A DNA stretch of 30,582 nt, from positions 1-30,582 of IMG/VR virus record IMGVR_UViG_3300046474_000188; one strand, 5' to 3'. This document shows positions 9,017 through 17,217 of this stretch, piece by piece. Position numbers and translations under genes: made by a program. This DNA is from a virus. Within the stretch, counting starts at the first letter, position 1. Each line of letters starts with the position of its first letter. The notes under the pieces are model-generated. The model had not been told where the DNA came from. It worked only from the letters and a program-made list of their open reading frames with translations, and made no database searches.

Positions 9017-9723
9017 AGGAGTTCCGGGTAGAGTTTGTTCAGGTGCTCGATGGTTGCCTCGACTTCCTTGAGGGCCGCTGCGGTTGCTGTCTGGTATCGA
9101 GCCGGTGCGAAGTTTTCCTCACGCGATTCGCAGCCAGCCGTGGGACGGTTGTCGATCAACATCCCGGTGGCCTCAGTAACCAGCAGGATCGTTGCGCACG
9201 CCTTCACGGCTCCAAGGTGATGCACGAGTTCCTTGGGGTCCACACGTTCACCAGAGACCCACGCTTTGATGTGTCGGAGCATTGCGCCCACGTACGTCAT
9301 CGCCTCGACTTCGGTCTTGAGGTAGTTGTTCTCGCCGTACTTCCGCTTGCCACTGTGCAGGGCCGCACTTTCGTGCAACTCGGCGATCTGGTGGATCAGG
9401 TGGACGGGCGGCTTCTTGTCCCCGTAGAGTTGCTTGGGGTTCGGTGCGGTGGTCTTGAGGCCCTTGAGCTTGGCTTCGAGGCCCATGTCGGAACTTGCGG
9501 GTCCTCCGACAGCAGGGCGTGTGTAGGTGACCGAGTGCTGATGCACACTCACGGGGTCCATGCGCCACTTGTTTCCAGTTTGTGCGTCACCCGGCATCGG
9601 GTCGTAGGGGTGTCCCATTGCAGGGCCGTGGAAGTAGCCCGGAGGGATTTGTACAACTGCTCCCGGTTTTAGACAACCACCAGCTTGTGCGATGGCGTCG
9701 TCGAGTGTCATGAAAGGGGTCAT
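9013..9723 (-). CDS. dATP/dGTP diphosphohydrolase-like protein (DUF5664 type)
   Basis: 236 residues from the ATG at 9723, which overlaps the exonuclease stop (ATGA). The core at about residues 125-200 reads HLIHQIAELHES, then SGKRKYGENNYLK, VGAMLRHIKAWVSGE and DPKELVHHLGAVKACATILL. I know this KYG-NW/RHLxAW/HHLAHAxAC pattern from the phage DUF5664 family, annotated as the N-terminal domain of dATP/dGTP diphosphohydrolases. The N-terminal 100 residues are not typical. A dNTP-pool role fits the MazG, ThyX and RNR genes of this phage. Activity is inferred from the family only. Confidence 0.6.
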   Translation of the reverse strand: MTPFMTLDDAIAQAGGCLKPGAVVQIPPGYFHGPAMGHPYDPMPGDAQTGNKWRMDPVSVHQHSVTYTRPAVGGPASSDMGLEAKLKGLKTTAPNPKQLYGDKKPPVHLIHQIAELHESAALHSGKRKYGENNYLKTEVEAMTYVGAMLRHIKAWVSGERVDPKELVHHLGAVKACATILLVTEATGMLIDNRPTAGCESREENFAPARYQTATAAALKEVEATIEHLNKLYPELL

Positions 9724-10448
9724 GGTGTCCAGAGAATAGGTTCGTTCTTTTCGAAGTCCCAATCACTTGCGTGAAGGATACGGGCGCATCGAGCTTGTAC
9801 TAGGGCGTCCTCTTCGGTGAGTTTCGCCTTGATGAATGCGGCCTTCACGGTTTCCCATGAGACCCCTTTGGTATCCAGCAGCTTCGCAGCGGAGATCGGA
9901 CCAATCCCCTTGCATCCGGGGTAACCATCGGTCGTATCGCCGGTCAGCGTCTGAAACAGGAAGTTCCTGAAGGCTTCTTCCTCGGTGACCGTCTGCCACT
10001 CACCGTTGAGGCGCTGGTCGATGTGGTAGAACTCGCCGGGGATCGTCTTCATGTCCTTGTCCATCGACAGGATTCCGCACTGGCCTTTGAACTTCGTCTG
10101 AAGGATTCCCATGCAGTCGTCACCTTCCAGCATCGGCTTCTCGAAGTGGGGATACTTCTCCTTCGCCCACGACTTCAGAGCGTTGTAGCCCACAGGCTTG
10201 CGACTCTTGCGGTTTGTCTTGTATTCCGGGTAGACGTCCTTGCGGAAGTTGTAGTCGCCTGTGAAACACAGCTTGAACTCGTCACAGCCAGAGTCGTCGC
10301 AGAACTTCTTGATCAGGTCGTCGAAGTAATCCTTGGCCTTCGCGATGTCAGTCCAGATTGACCAGACATCCGTGTCCCATTCGATCTCCGTTTCGTGTGC
10401 CGAGGAGGCGCGGTATGCGGGAATGTCCGCGTCAATCAGGAGCATCAT
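9720..10448 (-). CDS. 5'-3' exonuclease (T7 gp6-like, FEN family)
   Basis: 242 residues. It removes 5' ends and RNA primers and in T7-like phages degrades host DNA. Acidic metal-binding motifs appear in order: LLIDADIPAY at the N-terminus, YKTNRKSRKP around residue 77, EGDDCMG near 108, SMDKDMKTIPG near 129, and the helix-hairpin-helix TLTGDTTDGYPGCKGIG near 168. The start at 10448 overlaps the upstream stop (ATGA). Confidence 0.88.
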   Translation of the reverse strand: MMLLIDADIPAYRASSAHETEIEWDTDVWSIWTDIAKAKDYFDDLIKKFCDDSGCDEFKLCFTGDYNFRKDVYPEYKTNRKSRKPVGYNALKSWAKEKYPHFEKPMLEGDDCMGILQTKFKGQCGILSMDKDMKTIPGEFYHIDQRLNGEWQTVTEEEAFRNFLFQTLTGDTTDGYPGCKGIGPISAAKLLDTKGVSWETVKAAFIKAKLTEEDALVQARCARILHASDWDFEKNEPILWTP

Positions 10449-10816
10449 TCGGTGATAGCCTCCACGCGAATCTTCGCCGCGTACTTGCCGTGGCTGATGA
10501 TCTCGACGATCTCTGCCTCGTTGTCCTTCAGCGAGTGACCCTTGAAGCCCTCCAGAGCCGCTTCGAAGCTCTCGTAGCTGTCACGGCTGTACTGGCCTTC
10601 GTCGTTGCGGAAGCGGAACTCAGCGGTCACCGTGGTGCCTACGAGCCACATCGCGCTCTCTTCGATCAGACGACCTTCTTCGCCGTCGATGGTTGCTAAG
10701 TACGACTGCTCCGGGAAGTTGCGATCATCGCGGACGCCGGTGATGAAGATGTCGTGGCCGACGATCCAGTTGTACTTGTCGCTACGGCAGATGTCGCCAG
10801 CTTTGAACTTACTCAT
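10445..10816 (-). CDS. 123-aa protein of unknown function
   Basis: Start at 10816 with GAAGGAG nine bases upstream. MSKFKAGDICRSDKYNWIVG and later strands suggest a small beta-barrel (SH3-like) N-terminus, followed by an acidic middle and an alpha/beta C-terminus (ESFEAALEGFKGHSL...). No named family recognised. It overlaps the end of the preceding gene by 8 nt. Confidence 0.5.
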   Translation of the reverse strand: MSKFKAGDICRSDKYNWIVGHDIFITGVRDDRNFPEQSYLATIDGEEGRLIEESAMWLVGTTVTAEFRFRNDEGQYSRDSYESFEAALEGFKGHSLKDNEAEIVEIISHGKYAAKIRVEAITE

Positions 10817-11063
10817 ATTGAATTGCTCCTTCGTCTGCGCCAACGGCGTCATTGATCATTCGCATACCATCTTCGAGAGCCTCGATGAGTGCGTACGCTT
10901 CGTTTTCTTGTTCGACCTGATACGGGTCTAGGCACTCCGAAGTAATCTTCAGGAGCGTTCGGATGTCAGCTTCGAAGTTGTATTCAACTCCGTTTACTTC
11001 GACGGCCATGTGCAGGAGGTTTCCGTAGAGATACGGAGTGACCCCGACTTTCGGTGACGGCAT
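10809..11063 (-). CDS. Small acidic protein of unknown function
   Basis: 84 residues from the ATG at 11063. Alternatives are GTG at 11081 or ATG at 11009; none has a clear Shine-Dalgarno. The sequence VEVNGVEYNFEADIRTLLK, then a helical acidic tail, looks coding. The chosen start lies 80 nt inside the preceding gene in another frame, an unusually long overlap for this phage. Confidence 0.45.
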   Translation of the reverse strand: MPSPKVGVTPYLYGNLLHMAVEVNGVEYNFEADIRTLLKITSECLDPYQVEQENEAYALIEALEDGMRMINDAVGADEGAIQYE

Positions 11064-11244
11064 GGATATGATTGAGACCACGTTGGGTGACGCACCAACG
11101 CCCCCCGAAGGTGTCGTCAGTCAGTCGTGTTGTAATGAGGCCGAGAGAAGCAGCCATAGCTACCTCATAGGCGTTCTCTCGGGCAAAGTTTCCCTTTAGC
11201 GCGAACGGTTCAGTCCACGCCTTGTTCAGCAGTTCGTTGAGCAT
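10984..11244 (-). CDS. 86-aa protein of unknown function
   Basis: The start at 11244 overlaps the DNA polymerase stop (TGATG). The first 55 residues (MLNELLNKAWTEPFALKGNF, then AMAASLGLITTRL and GGRWCVTQRGLNHI) look like a small winged-helix-type phage protein. The last 30 residues are Arg/Ser-rich and coincide with the out-of-frame overlap, so they may be a recent extension. Function unknown. Confidence 0.5.
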   Translation of the reverse strand: MLNELLNKAWTEPFALKGNFARENAYEVAMAASLGLITTRLTDDTFGGRWCVTQRGLNHIHAVTESRGHSVSLRKPPAHGRRSKRS

Positions 11245-13169
11245 CAGTGGCAGTCCGCCCAGTTGTCACCGATCTTGAACTCGGCACCCACAGGGCACTT
11301 GAGGTTGAAGTAAGTGCCAGCACGTTGAGCGCATAGCACAACCATCTCTCCAAACTCCTGCTCCAATCCTTCACGCACAGCGAACTGTTGTTCATCGTGA
11401 ATGAAGCCGAGGAGAGTGAAGTCCGCATCCCAGCCATAGCGATAGCCGCGACGTTCAGCTTCCAAGAAGCACTCCACGACCCAACGCTTCGCGATAGCGG
11501 CACCAGCGCCCTGTAAGAGCGTGTTGAGGGCAGCGTGCTTGTGACGGACAGAGATGCGACGGCCATCCAAGCCGAACAGGTGACCACGTTCAGCAGCCTT
11601 GTCCACGGCTTTCTTCAGGGACCCGAGGGCCGGAAGTTTCGCGAGGAATGCAGCCTTCAGCCCCTTGCCGACAGTCCGCTGGAATGCTTCGGACTTCGTA
11701 GGGTGTGTGATCGATCCGATCTTGGCATCGCCAGCCCCGTAGAGCCACCCATAGATGAACGTCTTCGCGTTGTCACGAGTAGGAAGACCAGCAGCGGCCT
11801 GATTGACCGCGTGGATATCCCCTTCGAGGATTACTCGTCCGTACTCCCCGTCATCCCACTTCGCCATGTAGTGGGCAAGGCAGCGCAGTTCGATCCCTGA
11901 TAGGTCGGCACCCACTTGTCGGAAGCCAGCGCGCACATGGAAAAGCCTTCGGCAGTCTTCGCCCCACAAAGCTCGCACACTAGGTACTTGGGCAATGTTT
12001 GGGGACGAGTGCGTGCAGCGGCCTGTAACAGCGCCGTTTGTGTTGCAGGAGTGGTGGATGTGTCCTTGCTTCTCAGACTTGAGCCATGCCTGATTTCCTT
12101 CCGCAAGCTGCCCAATTCGTTTCTCCAGTAAGAAGTAGTCCGACAGAATCTTCGCTTCGGGGTAGTCCAGCTTCGACAGAATCACTTCGTCGACAACAGG
12201 CTTGCCACCTTCAGTGAAGACCTTGGGTTCCCATCCGTACTTGCGGATGAGTCGTTGTGCGATCTGGTCGCGGGAACCGGGGTTGAACTCGGTTACTTTG
12301 GCCTTCAACTGCTTGCCCGTCTTTGCGCTGATACGCTCTTCGACGAGGGGCGGGAAGGTTTCCATCATGTGCAGACGAAGATCGTCACGCTTGGCTGCAA
12401 GGGTCGCGTAGAGCCTTCCTGCGTCTTCAACCTTGAACGGCCAGCCTGACCTCTCCATCATGGAGCAGAACCAACGGATGTCGTGTTCCAACTGCAGAGC
12501 ACGTCCGTCATACTCGATAGCCCCAAGCTTGTTCCAGAGGGCCTCAGTGACTTCAACGTCGAGGTCACAGTAGTCGCCCATGGCATCGCTGTACTCAGCC
12601 CACTCAAGGGCCACAGGGTAGTTAGCCTTGCCCCATGCAGCGACCCATTTCTCCTGCGCATCCTCGTCGAACTTCTTGAGGGCTGCGGGAGTCAGGGATT
12701 CCATGTGCGTCAGGAAGTCGGTCTCGTAGTTGGCACGAATCCACTCATCCTTGAAGTCATCGGCGTACTCACCCTTTTGGAGTCCCAAACGATAACCCCA
12801 AGCCTCTAGCTTGTGGGAACCAACAAGTTTCCCCGGGAGTCTTCCGGCCTTGATGTGACCACCATCGCGGGTGATCAGGTCGGAGAAGATCAGGCGAGAC
12901 ATAACCAGCGTGTCCCGTACCCGTTCCCGCTGTACCACGAACCCCGGATACAACTTCTGGATCACAGGGATGTCGTACGAGATGATGTTGTGTCCACCAA
13001 GGATGCCTTCGTCCGCTGCCTTCTGCAGATACTGAACGGCACCTTGGATATTCTTCGGAGTCCAGCGGCGCTTCTCCCCGGTGCTTGGGTCCTTGACGGA
13101 CACGCAATGGATCACCGTTACATCTTGCAGGAGACCATTGGTTTCCAAGTCAAACAGGGTAACGCGCAT
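11244..13169 (-). CDS. DNA polymerase, family A (T7 gp5-like)
   Basis: 641 residues from the ATG at 13169, which has AAGGAAC seven bases upstream. The N-terminal 3'-5' exonuclease has FDLETNG (Asp7, Glu9) and GHNIISYDIP. The polymerase has motif A (ADLSGIELR), the O-helix motif B (TRDNAKTFIYGWLYGAG) and motif C (IHDE). A Tyr occupies the O-helix position that is Phe762 in E. coli Pol I and Tyr526 in T7, so poor discrimination against dideoxynucleotides is expected. It is a little shorter than T7 gp5 (704). It works with the primase-helicase and ssDNA-binding protein encoded upstream. Confidence 0.93.
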   Translation of the reverse strand: MRVTLFDLETNGLLQDVTVIHCVSVKDPSTGEKRRWTPKNIQGAVQYLQKAADEGILGGHNIISYDIPVIQKLYPGFVVQRERVRDTLVMSRLIFSDLITRDGGHIKAGRLPGKLVGSHKLEAWGYRLGLQKGEYADDFKDEWIRANYETDFLTHMESLTPAALKKFDEDAQEKWVAAWGKANYPVALEWAEYSDAMGDYCDLDVEVTEALWNKLGAIEYDGRALQLEHDIRWFCSMMERSGWPFKVEDAGRLYATLAAKRDDLRLHMMETFPPLVEERISAKTGKQLKAKVTEFNPGSRDQIAQRLIRKYGWEPKVFTEGGKPVVDEVILSKLDYPEAKILSDYFLLEKRIGQLAEGNQAWLKSEKQGHIHHSCNTNGAVTGRCTHSSPNIAQVPSVRALWGEDCRRLFHVRAGFRQVGADLSGIELRCLAHYMAKWDDGEYGRVILEGDIHAVNQAAAGLPTRDNAKTFIYGWLYGAGDAKIGSITHPTKSEAFQRTVGKGLKAAFLAKLPALGSLKKAVDKAAERGHLFGLDGRRISVRHKHAALNTLLQGAGAAIAKRWVVECFLEAERRGYRYGWDADFTLLGFIHDEQQFAVREGLEQEFGEMVVLCAQRAGTYFNLKCPVGAEFKIGDNWADCH

Positions 13170-13180
13170 ACTTGTTCCTT

Positions 13181-13711
13181 TTAAAAGAAGTCGTTCGATT
13201 GGAACGTGAACTCGGGATACTTCGCCTTGAGGCGTCCGAGACGTTCCGCTTTGATGTTTGCCGAGTAGGTGACGATCTCGGTCATGTACGTCTTCATGAA
13301 CTCCGTGGTCCCATAGACGTTCGTCCCATCGAACCAGCACTGGCTGATCGAATCCGGGAAGCACGCAACGCGGTGCCAGAGGTCCGTGACCAGAAGCACG
13401 TCCATGGTCTTTTCGTCGTTCTGGAACACCATGTCGGTGTCCTCGTATGTCGGGTCGCTGATGTTCTTCAGACTGAACATCGACGCCAGAGTCGCGACCG
13501 ATTGGTGGCTGGTCGTTGCGTAGTCCTGATCCTTGACCTCACGGCCAAAGAGTGAGTCACGAACAGCACCGCCGATCAACAGCAGGTCCGGGTGGAGTTC
13601 CCGAAGGACCCGAAGGCCCTTGCCGTACTTCCGTTCGACGACGCCGCTGCCCGGGACCTTGATGATCTGGTTCGGGTCCTTGATCGGGTCGTATTCCTTG
13701 AGAAGGTTCAT
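13181..13711 (-). CDS. Nucleotidyltransferase with CCA-adding enzyme/poly(A) polymerase-like head
   Basis: 176 residues from the ATG at 13711 (GGGAGTG upstream). Residues 45-64 read LIGGAVRDSLFGREVKDQDY, the GG-x-V-RD...D-x-D signature of class II Pol-beta-type nucleotidyltransferases, with Asp61 and Asp63 as likely metal ligands and TMDVLLV as a candidate third acidic strand. The neck, body and tail domains of full CCA enzymes (about 400 residues) are missing. It could repair tRNA 3' ends or modify another RNA. An RNA ligase lies 300 bp upstream in the same operon. The substrate is inference. Confidence 0.7.
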   Translation of the reverse strand: MNLLKEYDPIKDPNQIIKVPGSGVVERKYGKGLRVLRELHPDLLLIGGAVRDSLFGREVKDQDYATTSHQSVATLASMFSLKNISDPTYEDTDMVFQNDEKTMDVLLVTDLWHRVACFPDSISQCWFDGTNVYGTTEFMKTYMTEIVTYSANIKAERLGRLKAKYPEFTFQSNDFF

Positions 13712-13712
13712 G

Positions 13713-13889
13713 TCACACTCCCGATTTAGCGAGGAGTTCAAGGGCACGGGCATATCGCGACGTGAGTTCGTGTGCGCTGGCTTCCGCGCGGTATGCCTGA
13801 GCGAGAACGCGGATAGCTTGGGCCGAGGCGCTGATAACACCGTCTTCTTCGAATCGATTGGCAAGAGCCAGTGCTTGATTCAGATTCAT
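13713..13889 (-). CDS. 58-aa helical protein of unknown function
   Basis: The start at 13889 overlaps the upstream stop (ATGA) and the stop is one base before the nucleotidyltransferase ATG. MNLNQALALANRFEEDGVIS, then AQAIRVLAQAYRAEAS and YARALELLAKSGV, predicts two or three helices. No family recognised. Overlaps on both sides support it. Confidence 0.6.
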   Translation of the reverse strand: MNLNQALALANRFEEDGVISASAQAIRVLAQAYRAEASAHELTSRYARALELLAKSGV

Positions 13890-14023
13890 TCGTCTTCTCC
13901 GAGTACGTCAAAGGCCGAGTCGAACTTCTTCCCGGCGTTGCGGTATGCCATGTAGCCAGCGGCGATCAGCACAGCCACGAAGGCTAGGGCGATGCCATAG
14001 ACCAGTACGTCTTCGGGGTTCAT
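13886..14023 (-). CDS. 45-aa single-span membrane protein
   Basis: ATGA overlaps at both ends. MNPEDVLVYGIALAFVAVLI is a short polar N-terminus running into one membrane helix (about residues 7-25), then a basic YRNAGKK and an acidic tail. Function unknown. Confidence 0.6.
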   Translation of the reverse strand: MNPEDVLVYGIALAFVAVLIAAGYMAYRNAGKKFDSAFDVLGEDE

Positions 14024-14622
14024 GCGTTCCCCTTAGGAAGGTGGTCGTTCTCGATGAGGACCTTGAAGACTTGCTTCGAGGCCGTGTGGTACACGATGAT
14101 CCCTTCGGGTTTCATGAAGCCGGGAACAGCGAAGGAACCCTTGTACTTCAGGAAGTCCAGCGCCCAATCCACGTCTGCCATGGAGCCTTGCAGGATCACA
14201 GGAACCGTCTCGCAGCACTTCGGAGTGTTCGGGTTGTGTGCGCCCCAACGAGCCGTGTTGAACAGGGCGAAGCGCTTGTGATCGAGGCCGTAGGTGCTTT
14301 GGATGCCCGCGCCATACCATTCACCGAAGTGCTGGCCGTGGCCGAGCTTGAACAGTTCAGCTTGGTTCTCGTAGCACCACTGTGCGAAGCCGAAGTTGTC
14401 CGTCTGCTTGCCAGCGTGGTTCGGCGTGATCCAGCGATTGCGGGAACCGACACGCATGGTCACCAGTTGACCTTCAGCGTTGTACGTCTCTGCAACGATG
14501 TTCTCGTCCGAGAGGCGGTCGTCCACCGTGATCACGATCTGAGCGTTCGTGCCGTCGATCTTCTCGGTGATAATGATGTCCCGCTTCAGGCGCGGGGTCT
14601 TCGGGTAGGGTTGGAATTCCAT
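14020..14622 (-). CDS. RNA ligase, Rnl2-like nucleotidyltransferase
   Basis: 200 residues. Ligase motifs appear in order: motif I TEKIDGTN with Lys21 as the adenylated lysine, SRNR (60-63), motif IIIa FGEWYG (99-104), motif IV PEGIIVY near 173 and motif V FKVLIEND near 188. This is the catalytic core of T4 Rnl2-type ligases, here without a clear C-terminal domain. It would seal nicks in RNA, for example host-cleaved tRNA. The start forms a TGATG overlap with the upstream stop. A DNA ligase function is less likely because motif I is KxDGTN, the Rnl2 form. Confidence 0.8.
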   Translation of the reverse strand: MEFQPYPKTPRLKRDIIITEKIDGTNAQIVITVDDRLSDENIVAETYNAEGQLVTMRVGSRNRWITPNHAGKQTDNFGFAQWCYENQAELFKLGHGQHFGEWYGAGIQSTYGLDHKRFALFNTARWGAHNPNTPKCCETVPVILQGSMADVDWALDFLKYKGSFAVPGFMKPEGIIVYHTASKQVFKVLIENDHLPKGNA

Positions 14623-14858
14623 CAGAGTTGCACCTTTACCTTGATCTTTACGGCCGCGTAGAGTTGGGTGTCAGGGAAACGGTTGTTCATTTCAGCGGCG
14701 AACTTCTTGGCGACACGCTTATCGCTGTTGATGAAGATTTCGTGCGACGGGTATCCATCACCTATGACGCTCCCCGGTGCCCCGTAGATCAGGTTGGTAT
14801 CTGCGGAGTCCTTCAGGTCAGTACGACGAACTGCATAGACGGTTACTTTGGTTTTCAT
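14622..14858 (-). CDS. 78-aa protein of unknown function
   Basis: Start at 14858 with a GAGAGAAAG ribosome site. An alpha/beta protein with strands KVTVYAVRRT and AAVKIKVKVQL framing the sequence; the middle has SDKRVAKKFAAEMNNRFP. No family recognised. It is coupled to the RNA ligase by a TGATG overlap. Confidence 0.55.
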   Translation of the reverse strand: MKTKVTVYAVRRTDLKDSADTNLIYGAPGSVIGDGYPSHEIFINSDKRVAKKFAAEMNNRFPDTQLYAAVKIKVKVQL

Positions 14859-14876
14859 CTTTCTCTCTCGATGTGT

Positions 14877-16505
14877 TTAAAACCCGTACGCCTCGTCGAG
14901 TTCTTTCTCGGACGGCTGCGGTACGAAGTCGGTTGATTTGTCGAACAGGCGACCAGAGTTACGGTCGTATCCGAGTGCGATGGTTCGGCCCGTTGCTTGG
15001 CCTGTGTATCGGTCCTTCAGAATCCGGAAGGTCGTCGTTTGGCGAACCTCTTCGTCTTCCGCTTGCTGGTCTCTTTCGAGGCCGAACATGAAGAAGCTCC
15101 AGAAGCCGATTGCTCGTGCGCCCTTGAAGTGACGGATGGATACATGCCCGCCTTCCTCGTGGCTCTTCCCTTCGGGGGTTGCCAAGTGGGAGACGAAGTG
15201 GATGATGATGCTGAGTTCATTCGCCAGCCCCGCCATCTCTTTCATGATCTTTTCCAGCGACCCGCGTTCGTCCGATGTGTCAGCCATGGCCGTCAAGTGG
15301 TCCACGTAGAAGATGCGGATTCCTTCGGCATGCGCCATGTATCGGATCTTGGCCGCTACAACGTCCCACTCGGTCTCTCCGAAGGAGTCGTATAGGTAGA
15401 CCTTCCCCTCAAGCTCGCGGACGGCCTGAAGGCGCTCCTCGCGGGTCCAAGAGCCATCGGGAATGTGGAACCTCTTGCCCTTCGCCTTGCCAGCGATCCG
15501 AGCAGCGGTTTCCGTGGGCTTCTGCTCCAAGAAGATGCAGCCGACCTTCATGCCCAACGTGTGAACGTCGTACTCGATCTGTTGAGTGATGAAATCGGTC
15601 TTGCCGATACCAGTGCCAGCGCCGAACGCATAGATTTCGCCGTAGCGTCGTCCGTAGGTCAGCTTCGTGAGACCGTCCAAGAACCATGCGAGACCTTGTT
15701 CGATCTCTCGGTCCAACTCCGCATACAGGTCAGCGATCCCCACGATTCCATCGGGGCGGTACGCCTTCGCATTCCACAGGGCTTGAACGACTGCTTCACC
15801 CTTGCCCTTCATCAGGCACTCGTTGGGGTCCTTCAGGGGCAGCGAGGCGATCTTGACCTTACCGGGCGGGAACATCTCAGCGACCGCAGCAGCAGCCTCC
15901 TGACCTTGCTCGTCCATGTCGAACATGAGCACGATCTCTTCGAAACCCTCGAAGAACTCCATCTGCCTCGCCATGTCTTTCTTGGCACTATGGGCACCAC
16001 CGGGGACACTGACGACCGGCCACTTGTTACCCTGCAACTGCGATACGGTCAGCGCATCGAGTTCGCCTTCGCAGACAACGATCTTCTTCCCCTTGTTGAA
16101 GAGGTTCTGACCGAACATCGGCGGGTGCTTCGGTTCTCCGAGGAACTTGAAGTCCTTGTCGGCAGTCCTGATCTTCACAGCCACGACAGCGCCGTCTTTG
16201 AAGTACGGGTACATATGGACAGCTTCGCTCTTGAAGGACCCCACACGGACACCGAAGTGTCTGCAGGTTTCCTCACTGATGCCTCGGGCCTTGAGACCCT
16301 TCACATCGGCGTTGCTGTAGAAAGCTAGATCGTCTGACACTTTGGTGTTCCTTCGTTTGTATGTGGGTTCCTCACCATCGTGTCGACCTTTACAGCCGTT
16401 GGCAAAGCAGTGGGTATGTCCGTCTGAGTAATGAGCGTTGGCATCTGAAGAGCCGCACTGCTCGCACGGTCCTTTGAACAGCAGGGTTGACTCTTCGTAT
16501 TCCAT
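14877..16505 (-). CDS. DNA primase-helicase (T7 gp4-like)
   Basis: 542 residues. The N-terminal zinc-binding domain has Cys14, Cys17, Cys33 and Cys38, like the four cysteines of T7 gp4. The TOPRIM primase fold follows with VVCEGELDALT and LMFDMDEQGQEAA. The helicase domain has Walker A GAGTGIGKT (Lys302), a LFLEQKP-like EQKP strand and Walker B IFYVDHL, and an acidic C-terminus ending in Phe, as in T7 gp4 where it contacts the polymerase. It primes and unwinds at the fork. Confidence 0.93.
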   Translation of the reverse strand: MEYEESTLLFKGPCEQCGSSDANAHYSDGHTHCFANGCKGRHDGEEPTYKRRNTKVSDDLAFYSNADVKGLKARGISEETCRHFGVRVGSFKSEAVHMYPYFKDGAVVAVKIRTADKDFKFLGEPKHPPMFGQNLFNKGKKIVVCEGELDALTVSQLQGNKWPVVSVPGGAHSAKKDMARQMEFFEGFEEIVLMFDMDEQGQEAAAAVAEMFPPGKVKIASLPLKDPNECLMKGKGEAVVQALWNAKAYRPDGIVGIADLYAELDREIEQGLAWFLDGLTKLTYGRRYGEIYAFGAGTGIGKTDFITQQIEYDVHTLGMKVGCIFLEQKPTETAARIAGKAKGKRFHIPDGSWTREERLQAVRELEGKVYLYDSFGETEWDVVAAKIRYMAHAEGIRIFYVDHLTAMADTSDERGSLEKIMKEMAGLANELSIIIHFVSHLATPEGKSHEEGGHVSIRHFKGARAIGFWSFFMFGLERDQQAEDEEVRQTTTFRILKDRYTGQATGRTIALGYDRNSGRLFDKSTDFVPQPSEKELDEAYGF

Positions 16506-16720
16506 TAATCTCTCGTGTAGGTGGGGCAGTGATCTTTGAGTTCCTTACGGCGGTTGATGAAACCACCGAGGGGCTTGGGTGTGCAGCCGATGAAGTACAT
16601 CGACGCGGGCAGGATCGGCATCTTCACCGGGTACTTGCAGAGACCGTCACCGCTAGGGTGTCGTCGTCCCGCTGCCGTCTGTCGCCACTCGGCGTGCTTG
16701 CAGCCTTCGCATGTCTTCAC
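16505..16720 (-). CDS. Small cysteine-rich protein, probable zinc binding
   Basis: 71 residues from a GTG that overlaps the upstream stop (GTGA). CEGCKHAEWRQTAAGRRHPS, then GLCKYP, an IGC and a final DHCPTY give a Cys pattern I know from a conserved small phage family of unknown function. The stop abuts the primase-helicase start. Confidence 0.65.
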   Translation of the reverse strand: MKTCEGCKHAEWRQTAAGRRHPSGDGLCKYPVKMPILPASMYFIGCTPKPLGGFINRRKELKDHCPTYTRD

Positions 16721-17070
16721 GATGCGTCGAACTCTTTATGGTCACGAACGAAGTCGTGTACCTGTTTGGATTGCGTCAGGCCTAACTGCGTGTTGCTGCG
16801 GAAGTGCTTGATCCACGACACAGCGCTGACATCGGCACCGCCCGCACGCCCTACGACGTTGTTGGTGTATTGGATGTCCGACAGGTAGACCCATTGGCCG
16901 ACCTTCTTGTTAAGCTGCTGGTGCAACTCGTGATTCGAGCGGGTGACCTTGAGCGGCTCCGAGACCGTCTTGACATCGAACAGCTTGTTGAAGACTTGCT
17001 CTGCTACGTGGTCTCCCGTGGAGTTCGCCACAGCGAGCACAGCTTCGAGGTATGCGCGGTTGTATTTCAT
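16717..17070 (-). CDS. 117-aa protein of unknown function
   Basis: The ATG at 17070 (overlap ATGA with the preceding 49-aa gene) is chosen over an ATG two codons upstream. The N-terminal helix MKYNRAYLEAVLAVANSTGD is followed by a helical middle (SNHELHQQLNKKVGQWVY) and VSAVSWIKHFRSNTQ. No family recognised. It is basic enough to bind nucleic acid, but no motif proves it. Confidence 0.5.
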   Translation of the reverse strand: MKYNRAYLEAVLAVANSTGDHVAEQVFNKLFDVKTVSEPLKVTRSNHELHQQLNKKVGQWVYLSDIQYTNNVVGRAGGADVSAVSWIKHFRSNTQLGLTQSKQVHDFVRDHKEFDAS

Positions 17071-17216
17071 TTCCATTCCGTATCGGTGAGTTCGCCGTTG
17101 ATGGCTTCGATGCCATCGGCTAGTTTGTTTTCGATGTACTCAATGATCGTTTCGCTATCGAGGTTGTCGGGGACCTTGAAGGTCACGTAGACCTTCCATT
17201 CGGTTGTCTCAGGCAT
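17067..17216 (-). CDS. 49-aa protein of unknown function
   Basis: Starts one base after the ThyX stop and ends in an ATGA overlap. MPETTEWKVYVTFKVPDNLD, then SETIIEYIENKLADGIEA, predicts a strand-helix layout. No family recognised; the tight packing supports it. Confidence 0.6.
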   Translation of the reverse strand: MPETTEWKVYVTFKVPDNLDSETIIEYIENKLADGIEAINGELTDTEWK

Positions 17217-17217
17217 T

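Noticed and set aside
9013-9723. Signature of a 2-aminoadenine (Z) genome pathway
   Set aside because: A dATP/dGTP diphosphohydrolase-like gene and a family A polymerase are present, but no PurZ-like adenylosuccinate synthetase is seen in the window.
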